Positions 1 to 14,500 of a DNA stretch of 64,000 nucleotides are shown here, in pieces. The stretch is taken from assembly GCA_014825775.1 (NCBI GenBank), contig MVAQ01000068.1, positions 27,620-91,619 of the forward strand, read 5' to 3'. Within the stretch, counting starts at the first letter, position 1, and every line of letters starts with the position of its first letter. Position numbers and translations under genes: made by a program. Source of the DNA: Krasilnikovozyma curviuscula (taxonomy: Eukaryota; Basidiomycota; Tremellomycetes; Cystofilobasidiales; Mrakiaceae). The notes under the pieces are model-generated. The model saw nothing but the letters and a program-made list of their open reading frames with translations. It made no database searches and had not been told where the DNA came from.

Positions 1-3000
1 CAGCGGCGAAAACCTCATCGGTCGAGGGAAAGGTCGGCTAGCGATCAACATTTCCCTTGACGGCCTCCGTGTCTCCTCTTCCTCCGATGAGGAACAACCG
101 GTTATCAAGTTGGTTCAAAATTCAGCGAATGCGAAGACTGTACTGGAGGTGACGCATAAGTATGGCCCGAAGGTGCAGCTGCTCGGTAGAGAGAGCGTCA
201 GTGTCGCGCTTGAGGTTGGGAACATTGAGGTTGATGGGCAGAGGCTTGAGGCATTGGTCAAAGGACTGAAGCAGAAGAAGCAGAGAAAAGAGATGGGCGC
301 TTGGAGGGAACCGGATGTCGCGAGGTTGCATACCGAGAAGAGCCAGATTGAGGGCGGCCAGAGGGTAGGTCTCGTCTCTCTCCCTCCTATTCCTTCTTCT
401 CTTACTGTCTCAAGTCCGACTCTAACGATTGATCTTTCTCTTTACCTATGCTTCGGGACTTCTCTTCATCTACAAGGACCCATTCGAACCCGTCTCCTCT
501 GTGCGCCTGTCGCTCTCGCTCATCAGTCTCTCCTACAGATCACTCGACATCCTTACGACGATCAGCACCTTCACTTTTGCGATTTACCGGCCGACATCTG
601 CTCCACCTGGCATCGATCCAAATCGACACACGACGTATATCGGGCGCGACCCGAGGAACGAGGACGACGCGCTCCTCATCTCCTCCCGCCTAGACTCGGT
701 CGATGTGTCCCTCCAGTGCACACCCGATGACAACAGTCAAGAATTCAGTGAGAAGAACCAAGTTATCTCTTCTTTGGCGCAGGTAAAGGCGCTCCAGATC
801 ATCGGTCTCTCGACCTGGAGGCCTCAGAGGAAGATCCTTAAGGTGGCAAAGGACCACTTTCGCGTTGGAGACCCGAACAGGGCAGTTGTTGTTCTTGAAG
901 CGGAGCTTGAGAGCGTAGGTGGAGATATGCAGCTGGAGCAGGTACTGAGGTTGAAGGCTGCGCTTGACGGGCTCAAGCGCAACACGACGGAGAAGGTCGC
1001 TGTTGATGAAACGAAAACAGAGGGGGTCAAGTTTGAAGGGTTCAATTCTAGCTGGTCAATGCCTAGTTCCTCAATTCGACAGCCTCAGGATGAGAGCGAG
1101 AAGGAAGAAGAGGGTTTGAAGATTGCCGGTCTGCCGAGGTTTGCAATCTTGATGAAGGTTGGAAGGATGGGATTCATTGTGGAAGAGGAGAAGAGCAAGA
1201 TTCGGGTCGAGTGTCAAAGAGGTGTTGAGATGTCTTCTGGTGGTGAATGGTGGTATAGAAATTCATTCAAGGTGAAAGGAGTCTTATCGTGAGTTGTTTC
1301 TCTCGTTCCGTTCATTAGGTTTGTTTGACGATGGGGGCTCATATATCTACATTTTGATCAATAGCAGTAAGTCGAAAGAATCTGGTAAAGGAGCTTCAGT
1401 ACCCCGCTACTCACATACAGAAGACAAACATCACCCACTTGAACTTCGACACGAATCGAACTTACACATTTACCCCATCAGCGTAGACTTCGTGCCGTCG
1501 TCCACCCTCTCCGACGGGTTTACCAAGAAGAAGTCCAAGAAGAAGGATATCAACCCAGCCTGGTCTCATTTCCGATTCAGTGAAGACTTCAAGTTTGGCG
1601 GTGCGAATGAGGACGCTATATCCATATTGAGCCTGGCGGACTTCGAGATTGGCGCTAAGGGAACATTCCTTGGAGCTTTGGGAAGGGAGAGGGATGTTGA
1701 TTTCGCGGTGTTGGATGTAAAGACGTCGATGATGGATGTCGGTGTCATGCTGGATTCGGCGGAAATTAGTCTTTGGAGACCAGCGGTTGTCAATGGACTC
1801 ACCATGCTCTTGCACCATTTGAAGGAGGCATCCGCAGGGTCAAGTCCAACTACACCGTCTAAAGCCGCCAATGTCGATTCTTCACCACCAGTATCACCAC
1901 CAGCATCTCACTCTGACGGTGAAGATATCACAGCTGATTCTGCAAATCGCCATGCAGTGCCAACTCTTCCACTTACCGATCAGTCACCAACTGCATCGTC
2001 AGATTCGAAATATCTCAAAAAACTCCCCGCAGGAGTCACCATATATGCCTCCTTCCAAAATCTTTCCATCCTCCTTGCCTCACTGGATCTGAACCCCAAC
2101 TGCCCAGCTGCCCTGCATCGAGGAATTTGGTTCAAGACGCACCTTGCCGCTGAATACTGCTTCCTCGAACCTCAACATGTACGCCAACTGCCATCACCTC
2201 CACCGAATCATCGCTTCAACTTGCAGCTCGGGAGGGATATCGTCAAGGATGCAGCTAGCTTCCATGACACTGCTGGAAAGTCAGCTTTAACGAGTTTGAC
2301 AGCTTACGATATGGTCATACGGCCAGTGTACAATGCTGCTGAGTTCATCCCACCTACGTTGGTCACTGGCGAGACGGCTGCTGATATCAGGAAGAGAGTA
2401 CCAATGTTCCCTCCAACGAAGCCTCAGTTCGGGCGTAAAGTAAGTAGTCTCTCTTTTCTTCAAGTTCTACCCTTTTGTATCTCACATCGTTATCTATCAG
2501 GACTCTGCGATGGGATGGGACTTCGTCGAAGCCAAGAAGCAGCAGCAAAGGGAAAAGCTTGCGACGCTGGCTGAAGAAAGCGAAGAAGCACCCCCAAATC
2601 CTCAAGATCTTCCAGAGGAGAGCCAACCTCCAGAAGTTGTTGAAGCATTTCACACCGGCGATCCAATGCTCCGAATTCCAGAATTTGTGGTCAAGGCTCA
2701 CATCAGGGAATACGACAACGACCCACCATCACCACCAAAAGACTCTCTCCCTCTTCAGCACATTATCGACATTGGATTGGACAAGATCCAGATAAGGTTT
2801 GACGTCAGATCTGTCTACTGTGTCCTCAATTCGTTGGAGACGCTGAAGAAAATCTTACCACCGAAACGCAAAGACCGAACCCCTTCCACACCTGCACCAC
2901 CAACACCACCCATCTCCCCAATATCACCTCAAAACCCATCAACAACCCCTGCTCAGATTCTACGGACTCAGCTCAATCTTCACGTTGTCGGTCTCTACCT

Positions 3001-6000
3001 CGATCTTCATTTCCCGCTCGGCGAACGAGTCTTTGCACGGGCTCGAAATCTCAAAGCCCTGGCGACGAAGAAGGGAGTTATGGCTGCCAACGTCGATAGT
3101 CTGTTGGCTTATGTTCCTGCCCCCCGGCATCCTGGAAAATGGGATGAACTCTATCGATTCCAACAACTTAACGCTTCCATTGACACCAACAGCAGCATCC
3201 CGACAATTGCGCTAATATTCAACGCAATGCGTCTCCGAATCCCATTTACCTACGTCATGGCAAAACTTGTTCAAAATATTGCTGCTACTATTAAATCTGT
3301 CAAGTGTCTTGTAGTGATGTTCAAATCTGGCGACTTCAAGTCTGAACTCCCACCGAAGGCGGAAGGACCCAAGAAGCTGCCGAACATCAAGATCGAATGC
3401 AGTGCGCTTACTGTGGAGCTCAGAGACGACCCTATTGAAACCAAACTCAACTTGATCTGGCGTGTTGGCCTCGAAGAGAATAGATGGAGAGAAGAAGTTA
3501 ATGAAGCTTTTGACGGAAAGGTCAAGGCCATTGAAGCTCACGAAAAAGGTCTTCCAGAGAAGAAGAACACCAAATTCACCAATAAAGCGACCCGAACTAC
3601 CGAAGAAGCAGAGATCGCGAAACAACAATACTTCTGTAATAGCTGGGTCGGAAGAATGAAGAACGCTCGAAGAGAGCAGGCTAGAAGAGAAGATACCGCC
3701 CTTCGACGAGTTCAGGTCCTCACTAACAATGACCCTCGTCTTCCAATTGAAATTGTACAGCCCGAGAATGTCGCCCCTCTCGTGAGGCTCACCTTCGAAG
3801 GTGTCGATCTCGAAATTAGAAAACCTGACTTTGGTGAAGGGGACGATTTCGAAAAGGGTGTCAAGACATTCATGGCCAAAGCTGGAAACAACGGACTTCC
3901 TCATGACAAAGAATTCTCCCTCTTCGTTCCTGTGGACCTTCACTGGCAAATGGACTCCGGGAAGATTCACTTGCGTGATTATCCCATTCCTCTGGTCCAC
4001 ATCCCAGCGATGGAACCCGGCTCAGACGTGAAATCTTGGGACTTCAAGACGAAACTGGTGATTGGCGAGGAGATGCCACCCACAGAAGACTCGTTCTTCT
4101 GGCTTCCTGCTGTTGTCCTTCCTGAAGGCTGTGGGGCCGAAGATGCCGTTAGCCTCGAAGTCAAGATCGCCAAGACCATTATGCCAGTTAAGACTTATGC
4201 TTGCCCTACCATCCAGGTTCGAAGTCCCAATGTGACTGGTTTCTGCTGGGGAACGTCGTACCAGCCAGCGATTCAAGATATGACCCGTGTTCTCGAGGTC
4301 TGTCTTTGTCCCTAACTCCTAGGTTTTCCGTGCACTGAATCACCAGTTTCTTTATCACTAGACTTTCACTCACCCACCTAGAGACCCATCTGAAAAAGTT
4401 GGAATTTGGGACAAACTCAGAATGATGTTCCACTGGGAGATTGATTGGAGGTTCAAAGGACCGCTGCACATCCACATCAAGGGTCAGCTTTTATAGTCAA
4501 ATTCTTCCGCATTTGTTCTACATTTACTCATGTTTTTCATATATTTTTAGGGTCTCGAAGTCCTTACGAAATTCTCGGCCACGGTGCCGGTTTCGTTCTC
4601 GCCTACAATGGCTCTCCTCGTCTAACAATCAATAAGGAAAATGAACAAAATCAACTTATCCAGATCCAGTCCTCTAAACTGTTCTTTGCTATTCCTGAGT
4701 AAGTGGTTTGTATCCAAATAGCTGATTTTGATTTGACGCCTGACCTGGACCTCTGTTTCTATTTCTAAGCATGAGCTCTCAACTCGACTCTGCAGCCATG
4801 GGCCAACGACGCGACTCAGATCCTGAAAAACTGGACCATTCGCCCCTGGCTCCAGATTCTTCAATTAGGAATTTCACCAAAGTCTGCGCAAAACTCACAA
4901 ATGGCGTTCGAATGGGATGGGGCTTCGTGCTGGAACGAGCATGTGAGGACGACTGTGAAAAGTGCTGCCGCGGTCCAGACGGTGAACACAAGGTCGTCAG
5001 CAAATTCCATCGGAGATGTCGTTTCTTTAACACTGTGCCTGGAGATTTCCGGCCTCATTACACGATTGTCTTCAGGACCAAGGATGCAGTCAAAAGGGAT
5101 CCTAAGATTCCAAACAAAGTGAGCAAGCTACTCAGTTCCCATTTGTTGTACACTCTAGTTGACCTACTCTTCCTTACTGTAGTCCTATGACACCTTCAAA
5201 GGTTTCCGATCCGACTTCATCCATTTTTCTATGTCGCTTGAATCTCCTACAAGCGGTGGACCCAAGGCGGACGAATACAGCAGTTTCCACTTCACTCCTA
5301 AAGCTATGACTCACTTCTTACATTGGTTTAGGCAGGTGTTTCATATCTGTCTCCAACGCTGCACCGAAATTAACATCAATCTCCTTTGCAGACTTTTCGG
5401 TGGCCATTTGTCGCTCCCTGTGCGACGTGGACCGCTCTTTCCACCCCCATTCCCAGATGAAAATCAGAAACCTGCTACTAAATTTGGAAAAGCACTCGCC
5501 ACTATCAAGGTATGTCCGCTTTTGTTTTAGCTAGTGCTGTTAGCTGTTGTCTTACCTTCGTACCCCGTTGTGATGTCGATAGTACCGCGTCGATGTCGCA
5601 CCTCTTTTCATCTCTCACCTATATGGTTACGACAACAACGAAGACTGGATTGATGCTCGTGGAAATTACCTTGGTATCAAGTGTAAAATTGGCAGGTTTC
5701 AGGCTGACATCCATCAACGAGAACAGGAGAAAAAAATTCACAACCCAGTCGACGCGGAAAGAATGGCTCACGACGGTGACTTTTTCTGTGGACGCGAAGC
5801 TCTGGAAATGAACATTAAGTCTGAAGCTCGACCAGGTAGAGCACCTGCTTTCTACCGGCGGACAACCAAAAGCAGTGCTCACGCTGTTCAAACACGCAAG
5901 ACCATCATCGTTAAACACAAACCAATCTACGCGACCGATCTGATCCTCCGCGACGTGGATCTTCGAGCTGTCTTGGCAACGTTTGACGAAACCATGGAGG

Positions 6001-9000
6001 ATATTCGAATCACTGTTGATGATGAAGATGGACCGAAACCAGATTATCGAATTGATCCTTCAAATTCTGAGTGGTACGACTTCGATGACTATGTGGAAAC
6101 CGACTGGCGGCCTACTTCATCAGAGCCGTTAATCGACGTCCACCAAGCTGCTGTTTGTCCAAGATTCGTCTGGGTTAAAAGAAGTGGTCAAAAAGTGAAT
6201 GGTTCCGACATGGAAGTTGAAGAGACCTCAAAGTTTGGCGGTGAAGAGTCGCACGTTTGCTTCCTCGGCAAATCCAAAGGTAATCTACAGTCATCGTATT
6301 GCTTTTTGTAACTGCAAAGCTAATTCTCTAGTTGGTTTTAAGATGCACGAGAAATACAAATCGGCCTTGCTGAAAAACGTCTGCATGAGCTTCAAAAGAA
6401 GATCAATGTAAGAGGCTCTCATTGTATACTCAGAATCATTATTTTTAATCCTCCTATCGTTTTTAGGATTCTGACAATGGACTAGTATCGAAGTCGCTGG
6501 AAAGAAAGATGCACCTCGTTCAATCCCACATCAACGAGTATGAGTCGCAGATGGCTGAAGATCGAAGGTTGGCAAAAGCATCCGCTGACTGCGCTGATAC
6601 ACCTTGCTTCCAACCTGGCTCCCGACGTATTGCCCGCATTCAAGATTCGGGTGAACATATTTCCAAGGCGATGATGGACTCTTTCGAGAATGTTTACCAA
6701 GCTCACAGTCCTATCATTATCTGGGACAACAACGTTCGCGATGTGAGTTTTGCATCTATCTTCTCCGGCCTATGTAACTATGCTTACTCTAACTCTGTTC
6801 TAGATTGTCATGAAGTATCACTACAGTCGAAAACGCAGAACTGGCTTCGAGTATCACATGTCTTCTGTGTAAGTACCATGATCACCGGTTTTGCCCTTCT
6901 GTAAGCTCACGATATATATTGTGTCTTGAAGTGCTATCAAGTTTGTAGAAGACATGGCAAAACAAGTTACAGCTGCGAAGGCTCAGAACCAGAACGACTC
7001 TGACTCTGATTCTGAATCGTCCGCCTCGTCCTCGTCTTCGTCCGCTTCCCCTCCAGCACATTCAGGCCAAGCAGCCGATTCGACACTTCCGTCGATCTCA
7101 AAGTTTAAAGCTGCTGCTTCCGTTGCGGGTATGATGGCAAAAGCCAAGTCTTCTCATTCGTCTCATGCTGGCTCAACCTTCGACAAGAACATGAAAGGGT
7201 TGAGCCCTGAGGATTTGGATCCTTGGCACGGTGTGCCTGAAGACTTTGAACTGAATCACAAATATTTCATAGCATTCGTGAAACCTCAGATATCTCTTCG
7301 AAGTTTGGCAAATGATTACTCAGTCGTGCTGATAGCTGCGATGCGAATCACCCTCCAAATGTTCGCCGTCATCGACAAAGAAGATCGAGATGATCCTGTC
7401 AATTCAGTTGTATTGCATCGGTAAGTGTAATTCCTAGGCCTCCTTTTTAAACAAGGTCTGACTTCGTGTTGCTGTACTACTAGAAACTACCTTCAGATGC
7501 AGAAGCTACAAGTCTTCCACCCTCAAAAGGCTAATGCGCACCGATCTACCTTGACCTCGGTTCCTCTGGAAAATCTTTTGGATTCAAGGTCTGAACTTCA
7601 AGACTTCGATTCAATTTTGTCTCAGTCGGATGCCTCTATCAAGTACGACAAGTTCAATCAGTTACGACTTCGAAACAAGAGTGAACATATGCAGTCTGAT
7701 CGATCTCCAGCTGACCACACAGACCATCTGAAGCAGAAGATCGTAAGTCAATGCATTCACCAAACTCTTGGGTTGGCTTTCAAACTTATGCTCCTCGCCT
7801 ACAGGACTCGATCGACTTACGTCTTCCAAGTATTGGCTTCGTTGCTGACGCTCATCACTTCGCTGCTCTCTACAACATCGTGTGGGATCTCCTCATCTAT
7901 TCTGATCCTGAACAAGAGCTCAAATCCAAACGGCTGCAGAACCTTCTCCTTGCGCTGGATCACAAAGGTTTCGACGATATACAGAAAATGGTTCCAGTCA
8001 TACTTGATCTACAAAAGAAGATTCGTGTTGTAGAGAGGAAGCAAACAATCTACAAAGCCCATCATGATGAAGACTCTCCTCGCTCTGTCGCCCAGCTACG
8101 AAGAATGAAAAGTCGTATGGCACTACTGGCTGGGGAGCTAGATTTGATCTTCGATGCCATTGGTGCTAGGGCAGAGAAGCTAGCTGGATCCGAAGTCAGC
8201 AAGAAGGGGGCTTTCCGATTAGAAGCGTACCTTCAAGAAATTACTTGGAGATTGCTGAACCAGGACAAATCTTCATTCGTTAAAGCTAACCTCAAGAAGA
8301 CGTACTTCTCGTGGAGGTCAAAGAAAGACAGCTCCAACGCCTATTCACTGGTTATCGACGATGTTAATGCGTTGGATCTGCGTCCAGATGAAAAGGTGAT
8401 TTTCCGTGAGATCCTCACCAGAGGTGCTTATGCTGAACGAAATGTGAGTTCAAGAACATCTCTCTAGGTTTGAAGCCCCTGTCATGAGTTACACGCTGAT
8501 CTGCTCTTTTTGTTTTGGCGTTTAGGGTGCTCGGATGATCTCTATTGAAGCCTCTCAGTTGGCCAAAGTTGGAGGCATTGCCGTCATCGAGACTTTGGAC
8601 GTGCGTCTTCAACCGATCAAGGTTCAAATTGAGCAGAGAGTCGGAGAAGCAATCATGAAGTATTTCTTCCCAGCTCGCGAAGAGAAGGTCAGGATTGGTT
8701 CGTCCACCGTTGAAGATCCGAGGTCCAGAACACGTAGCAGTTCGTCAGCAACAACCAGACTCTCCACGCCAAATGGAAGCGTTTCGAATTCCCTATCTGT
8801 CCCAGATAATCTCTCTTTCAATTCTGGAGGTGGTTCAGCTTCGTCTTCGTCTCAAGATCTGTTGGCAACACCGCATAATGGTACCGGTCTGGTCGCTCAA
8901 CGTCGTCTTGGAGGACGACTCAGTCATAAAGGCTCCACCTCCAGCTTGCGAAACCAAGCATCTTCCAGCTCGTCTACAGGCACTCATACGCCTCGGTTGT

Positions 9001-9551
9001 TCAGGTCTGGATCTAGCAACAGTATCCCTCCGACCCAAGATGCAAAAAATGCGGCTCACGACTTAGCTCTTGCTCTCCCTGTCGTTGTCAGTGAGAAGGT
9101 AAAGGCTGCTGGACGAGACGTGAAAAAGCAGGTCGAAGAGATGAGAGAACGAGCTGCTTCCAACCGGTCTTTCCTCAACATTCAGTTCCACCCGTCAGCA
9201 GCTCCCTTCTATCATTCTGCTCTCTCCTTCTCTAACTTCTTCTTTTCCTTTTCATACTTTAGAACGACTGTTACCCTCTCGTTCAAAGGCAGTGCTACTG
9301 GCCTGAACTTGAAGAAACTCATGGAAGTTTTCGATTTCGATATATCCACTCCTCGTTTCCAATATATCAACCAGACCTGGAGTACCGACGACTTGGTGCA
9401 CGCTGTAATCAAAGACTTTGCACGAGGTATTAGAGGAGACCTGCTCGGCGTCGTCGGACAATACGTCAAGAAACACAAGCCCAAAGGTGCTCTTGCTGAT
9501 AGAATCAATGCTATTACTAAAGCTTCGAAGAAGGAGAAGGACGATCATTAG
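1..9551 (+). CDS. Fmp27/Hobbit (BLTP2) family bridge-like lipid-transfer protein, 5' end outside window
   Basis: This is the C-terminal majority of a giant rod-shaped lipid-transfer protein. The family (yeast Fmp27/Hob, fly Hobbit, plant SABRE, human BLTP2) bridges ER-plasma membrane or ER-mitochondria contacts. Family marks include a GIWDKLR (GFWDK-type) motif at about 4413-4433, a YDTFKGFRSDF-like block across the junction near 5184, and a TGFEYHMSS block near 6836-6870. A long charged C-terminal region ends in KKEKDDH before TAG at 9549-9551. Many introns are visible: about 365-476, 1289-1376, 2440-2500, 4298-4361, 4492-4551, 4700-4770, 5119-5183, 5335-5391 and 5510-5582, with more to about 8525. 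A Ser/Asp-rich low-complexity linker lies at about 6995-7060. The reading frame appears to slip by one base near 1483 (see findings). The first exons and N-terminal membrane anchor lie left of the window. Confidence 0.88.
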
Positions 9552-9831
9552 GTAACAAGTTGAAATCTTGAGCACAACCAATCGCTTCTACTATTCCTCA
9601 TGTGCCGGTCAAGCTTTCTGTACGTCCCCAAAAGTATCACACCCCTTGTAGACACTATATTTTGCATCGTTCACTTCCGTGCTTTTTTTTTTTTTGTTGT
9701 GTTCATAGCCGATTGTATAGTACGTTTCCAATTTGACCATGTAGCAAGCGCGAAGTACATCTTGCATCATGCACTTCCAAAGGAGTAATGAGTTCGACTC
9801 TCACAGTACATTCTAAGGTCCCAGCAGCTGT

Positions 9832-11592
9832 CTATTTCTTCACTCGCGACACAAACTTAGACACCGGAGGAGGCTTTGAAACGGTCTTCCTCGCTCTCGC
9901 CTGCTGTTCATCCGCCAGCCTCTTAGCGTTACTGAACGGGTCTGGTGTTGGTGGTGTTGATGTCGCTGTAGTGGATGACGATGATGCATTCTTAGCTAAC
10001 CATGCGCTGGTCATTGGTGAGACTGTTGGCTCGTCAGGCACAGTCGGCAGTGGCCTTGGTTTAGCAGCGGGTTTGGAGGTGGGAGGTGTTGTATCCCAGA
10101 TTGACTTCTTTTTGAGTTGAGGCTGGCTTTTTTGGGTTGCTCGAGCTTGAGCAAGTTGTTCTTCTCTACCCTTCATGAAAGTGGCCTTCTGAGCAGCGTT
10201 ATATTCCTGCCACGTCTTCTTGAATTCTGCCCAGACTTCCTTCGGCGTTCGAGGACCTTGAGGTGGGAGACGTGGAGGTAGGCGGAGGTAGGATCGAACA
10301 CCAGGCACTCTCAGAGTAAGACCTTGACACATGGTGAAGAAGTTGGAAGTGACAAAGTAGACAAAGACACCCTGGTGTTATAGACAGCAAATTAGGTCTC
10401 TGTTGCGGCGTAGAAGAGAAGAGGTATCACATACTGCAGGCCAACCTTCCTTCTCATATCCACCAATGAACGGAACAAAGCTAGGGATGGAGAAACCAGC
10501 AATGACGGGCAAGAAGAACACTGTTGCGACAAGACCAAGGATCGGCATCGCCGACATATATCCTTTGAAGACAGTTGGGTTGCCATCTTGACCGATCTGA
10601 AAAGGAGAGCGAATCAGGCTTCTTCAGGTATCATCGAGGACTAGAACTAGAACAAAAGATATACAAACTTACCAAGGAGATGTTAGCGATGGTAATAGCG
10701 GTACCAATAGCGGGGAGAAGGAAGTAAGGATCGCTTCGACCCAAATCCCGGAACCAAGCGAGACCTTCAGTGCTTATTCCAGGAATTGGACTGTTCATGA
10801 TGCCAAATACAGCTTGGAAAATGGAGATCAAGACGGCGAAGTTGATGATGATGAACCCAATCAGCTGGAAAGGGTTGACTCCTTTGGACTTCATGAACTG
10901 CGTCATCTCCTTCTGTTTAGCGACAGCAGCGATTTGATCACCAGCAGCTTGGTAGATCATCATTTCTTCTCTCAGTTTGGCCACTTCGGGTTGGATAGCT
11001 TTGTTGACGGAGGCTGCTCGGAGGTTCTTTAGGATGATAGGGAAGAGGAGAAGTCTGACACTAAACGTCACGGCCGCAACAGTGACCCACCTGAAAAAAA
11101 GAGTGTTTGTTTAGAGTAATATTGAAGGGCAATTCAGAAACTGGCTCACCAAGGTAAACCACAGTAAACGTGGACATATTCAAACAAAGTTTGCAGACTA
11201 CGAATGGGTCCGAATCCACCCAAACCAGCCTCATAGAAATCACCAATCTCATGTCTGAATGGTACCAGCTCGTCGGTGTAGCCTGTCACAGCATTGACTA
11301 CGCCTTCAACCTTTTCCGACAAGGCTGAGGGCACGTCTGACAAGAGCGGCTCGGGAGAAGCCAACGGCTCGCTCGTGTTCGCTGCTGAAGTGATCGGTTT
11401 AAAATTGTCTTCGAAGACTTTTTCAAGGTCGGTAGGTGTTGGTGTGTCTGTTGGGGCGGGGTTTTTGCTCCCACCGAGCCAGGTGGGGAGTGAAGTTGGG
11501 ACTGCGATAGCTGGCCATGAGTAGGATCTCGATTGATGAGCGGTAAAATGAAGGGGTGGTGATATTATGGGTCTGTGTATCGAGTGGGACAT
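9832..11592 (-). CDS. OXA1: Mitochondrial inner-membrane insertase, OXA1/YidC family
   Basis: This protein inserts mitochondrially made and some imported proteins into the inner membrane. Exons on the minus strand are 11592-11150, 11090-10673, 10596-10435 and 10371-9832. The N-terminus is Arg/Ser/His-rich, fitting a matrix-targeting signal. The core carries family hallmarks: a GLPWW start to the first conserved helix across the first intron, a positively charged NLRAAS-type turn, then hydrophobic segments (IIINFAVLISIFQAVF, LGLVATVFFLPVIAGF, GVFVYFVTSNFFT). The C-terminal tail of about 150 residues is basic and Gln/Pro-rich (SRVKK end), as expected for the ribosome-binding tail of mitochondrial Oxa1. 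It converges on the lipid-transfer gene, with only about 280 bp between the stops. A paralogous Oxa1L/Cox18-type assignment is less likely because of the long basic tail. Confidence 0.88.
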
Positions 11593-14500
11593 GTGTATAG
11601 CTCGACATTGGTAGCTAAGGGATCTGAGAGACGCAAGAAAAGCAGAATTAGCATGTGCGGACCAAAATGCAGGTGAGGAAAAGCGTGAGAGTAGATGACA
11701 GTAGCAGAAAATGCTCTAGTATATCCAGTGTAGTCTTCAGAAGGGGGAATGAGCTCCTGCAACAGAAAGCTTCCAACACCTCGATGGGACTTCTTCCAAT
11801 GCCTTCCGGCTACCTTTCAGTACCCCTCACCAAGGTACTGAACACCAGAACAACTCCCAACTCATCTCCACTAATGTCCTCTTATTGCTTTGGCCGGACT
11901 TGCGGGAAGAAGGAGCAGAAAGAAAAGTCAACTCACGACGTCGACCCTCTGATCAAATGCGACCTCAGGCATGACCTAACCGGGGCAGCCATGACCTCCA
12001 AAACTTCCTCAGACTATCTTTTATCCGCCTATTGAAATCTTCAGCTTTTCTGAGAGCTTGAAGTGCCGTTCGGCTCTAGTACGACTGGCACGACTTTTTT
12101 TGTGCGAGGTGATAAAGCCCATTAATGGACGAGGAAAAGACCGTTAGAGATTAGGAGACAAAACTGGGAGATTAAGAATCTTATGCGAAAAGTTTTCAAG
12201 CTTACCTGCTTGATGAGAGGGTAGGATGTTGCCGTTCGTATTCAAGCAGCTTGCTGGCGTGCAAGGTACATCGGGAGGGTGGCGAACGGAATAACAAAGC
12301 CAAAAGGTGTGAGGAACTATAGATGGGAGAGTAATACAGAGATTTGCGGATACGAGTTCCATTCCGTTCTCCACAACGGCCTTCAGAGGGCTGCGGGCCT
12401 GCATCTCTCTGCACATGTCGGAAAGGTAAACAAGATGAAAACACTTATAGACTGGGCATCGAAGTTGAAAAGGGGTTAGCAACTCGTATTTCTGGGAGAG
12501 GAGAAAACCCGTCAAGCACCTGGTAGATACGTTGGGATAAGTAGTGAATCAGATCGGCTCTCTGGAGCAGGAGGAGTCGAAGTGTCAAAGTCGCTGAAGT
12601 CACCCCGGCATGGGGTAACTGCGTCTGCGAGAAACAATATATCCCGTCGGTGTCTCCATATCATAGCGATGACATGACGAGAACAAGTGCATTTGCGACT
12701 CACAGTCGAGCGCGCGACGCACTGCGAGGACTAAAGCCTTTCCCTTCCTAGTCTTCTTGGCCTGACAGTAGAGGAATTCTCTTTTAAAAAATCAATTGGC
12801 ATTCTCCGACGATGGGATCGGTTCTCTTTGGCAGAAGTTGTTTTCTCAAAGGGCTTCAAGTTGATGGGAAACCTGAGGGAAGGGTAGGGTCAATGAGCAA
12901 ACGAGCAATGGGTGACACATTCATATATCAATTTAGCTGGTTGATTTTGCCTCAAAAATTCCCCAACAATCCACCGATGGTTAAGCTTCATTATCGATTT
13001 TGTATGACATTCGTTTTCATCCCACCGCGTTTTCTCACTCCAAGGAGTATCAGCAAACCACTTCTATTAGACAACATCCCCATATCAACCCTTGTTGCTC
13101 ACCATTTTTCAAGAAATGCTAAAAGTCATTCATTATCATAATCTTCTATCTGAAACAAGAAGGTCATCTTACATCTCAAAACGCATGTTGCTAAACGAAA
13201 TCAGTGTCCCTCCATTCGAAAGAAGTTGCCTTGTCTTCAAGTTCTCTGATCCGTTTTGGTTGATGATATTTAATTTAAAGAGAAGTGTAGTGAGGTGAAG
13301 AGGGGTTTGAAAGGGAGTTGTCGGTAAAAAAATGGATTGTTGTTCTCCGCGGGAGATTGAGTTCGAAGGTTTCACGTCAAACAAAAAGGGAGGAAGGAAA
13401 CTTTCAGTATCCATGTTCAGAGAAAGATAAGTCAACAAAGATGGGGGAGAGACTCAACGAATCTTGGTTCGTTGTTTTACCACAGTTCTACAACAACAGT
13501 CAAAACATCGGACGGCGTGTCCTTCTTTCAGCCCGTTTGAAGAACGTCGATTTACCCAACACCCACTCAGCTACTTAGAAAAGATGTTACCATTTCTCGA
13601 ACTAGCGAAGGAGAGAAAGAGACAGGAAAAGAGGGAACAGACTGTAGCATCTGTACCTGAACGCCTCAAGCTTGCTATTTAGGTTCATACGACCTTCAGT
13701 AGTATCCAGGTTTCCAAACCTGTCACCCTATTTGGTGTCTACCACCTGACCCAAAGCCTATCAAAGCTATCTTCTTGTCCAATCGGGGCTGGAGAGTCCC
13801 TCTGCGTATTGCTTATTTGCTCGCCTTGACCAGTGTTTGTAAAAAAAAAGTATAGAGCGCCTTCGAGCTGACCTGCTGAAGCTGTTATGGGAAATTTGCG
13901 TACAGGAGCTGATTGACCTCTATAACTCCCATCTGTAATTGCTTTGGGATGATTGATTGAGGAGGTGGTCGATGGGCAAGGTGACCCGCCATGATGATGA
14001 GTGCATGTTATGTTTACTGCAGCTGAAGTTGACTGGGAAGACAAAAGGAAGTGGTGGGAGGGTGAGGTCGAGGAAAGCAGGGATCTCTCAATATGCTTCT
14101 TTGACAGTTGAAGATGATTTCTCTCTGACTCGACGTTGGTTGTAGGAGTTGGAGCGTTTTGTTGTCATCAGGCGATGGGAATTTTGCAAGGAAAGGGGGA
14201 CGACCAGACTTGGTAATCTTTAAGCCCAGAAGAATGAAAATTGACCAGCATGGGGAGAGATCTGGAGTTCGAGAGAGAAACTTTAGTCGAAAAAAACAGT
14301 GGGGAGAAAAGCAGAACGTAGGGTAGGCAGCTTTCCAGGGTCGAACACCTGCAGAGCTGACAGAGATATAGAGAACAGTTCAAGTCCAAGCACAGCTGAA
14401 ATTATTCTCCTCTCAATTCCTTTTCTATCTGCGTCGCTTTGATCACCTCTAGTCGTCGCGCGCTCGTCGCTGAGAAAAACAAAGCAAAATCAACGACTGG

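Noticed and set aside
11655..12035. Open frame of 126 codons (+) in the gap right of OXA1
   Set aside because: Composition is not protein-like, there is no motif, and splice partners are absent. It overlaps the likely OXA1 leader.
12144..12515. Open frame of 123 codons (-)
   Set aside because: Cys/Pro/Leu-rich with no family resemblance; other frames over the same bases are also open, suggesting chance.
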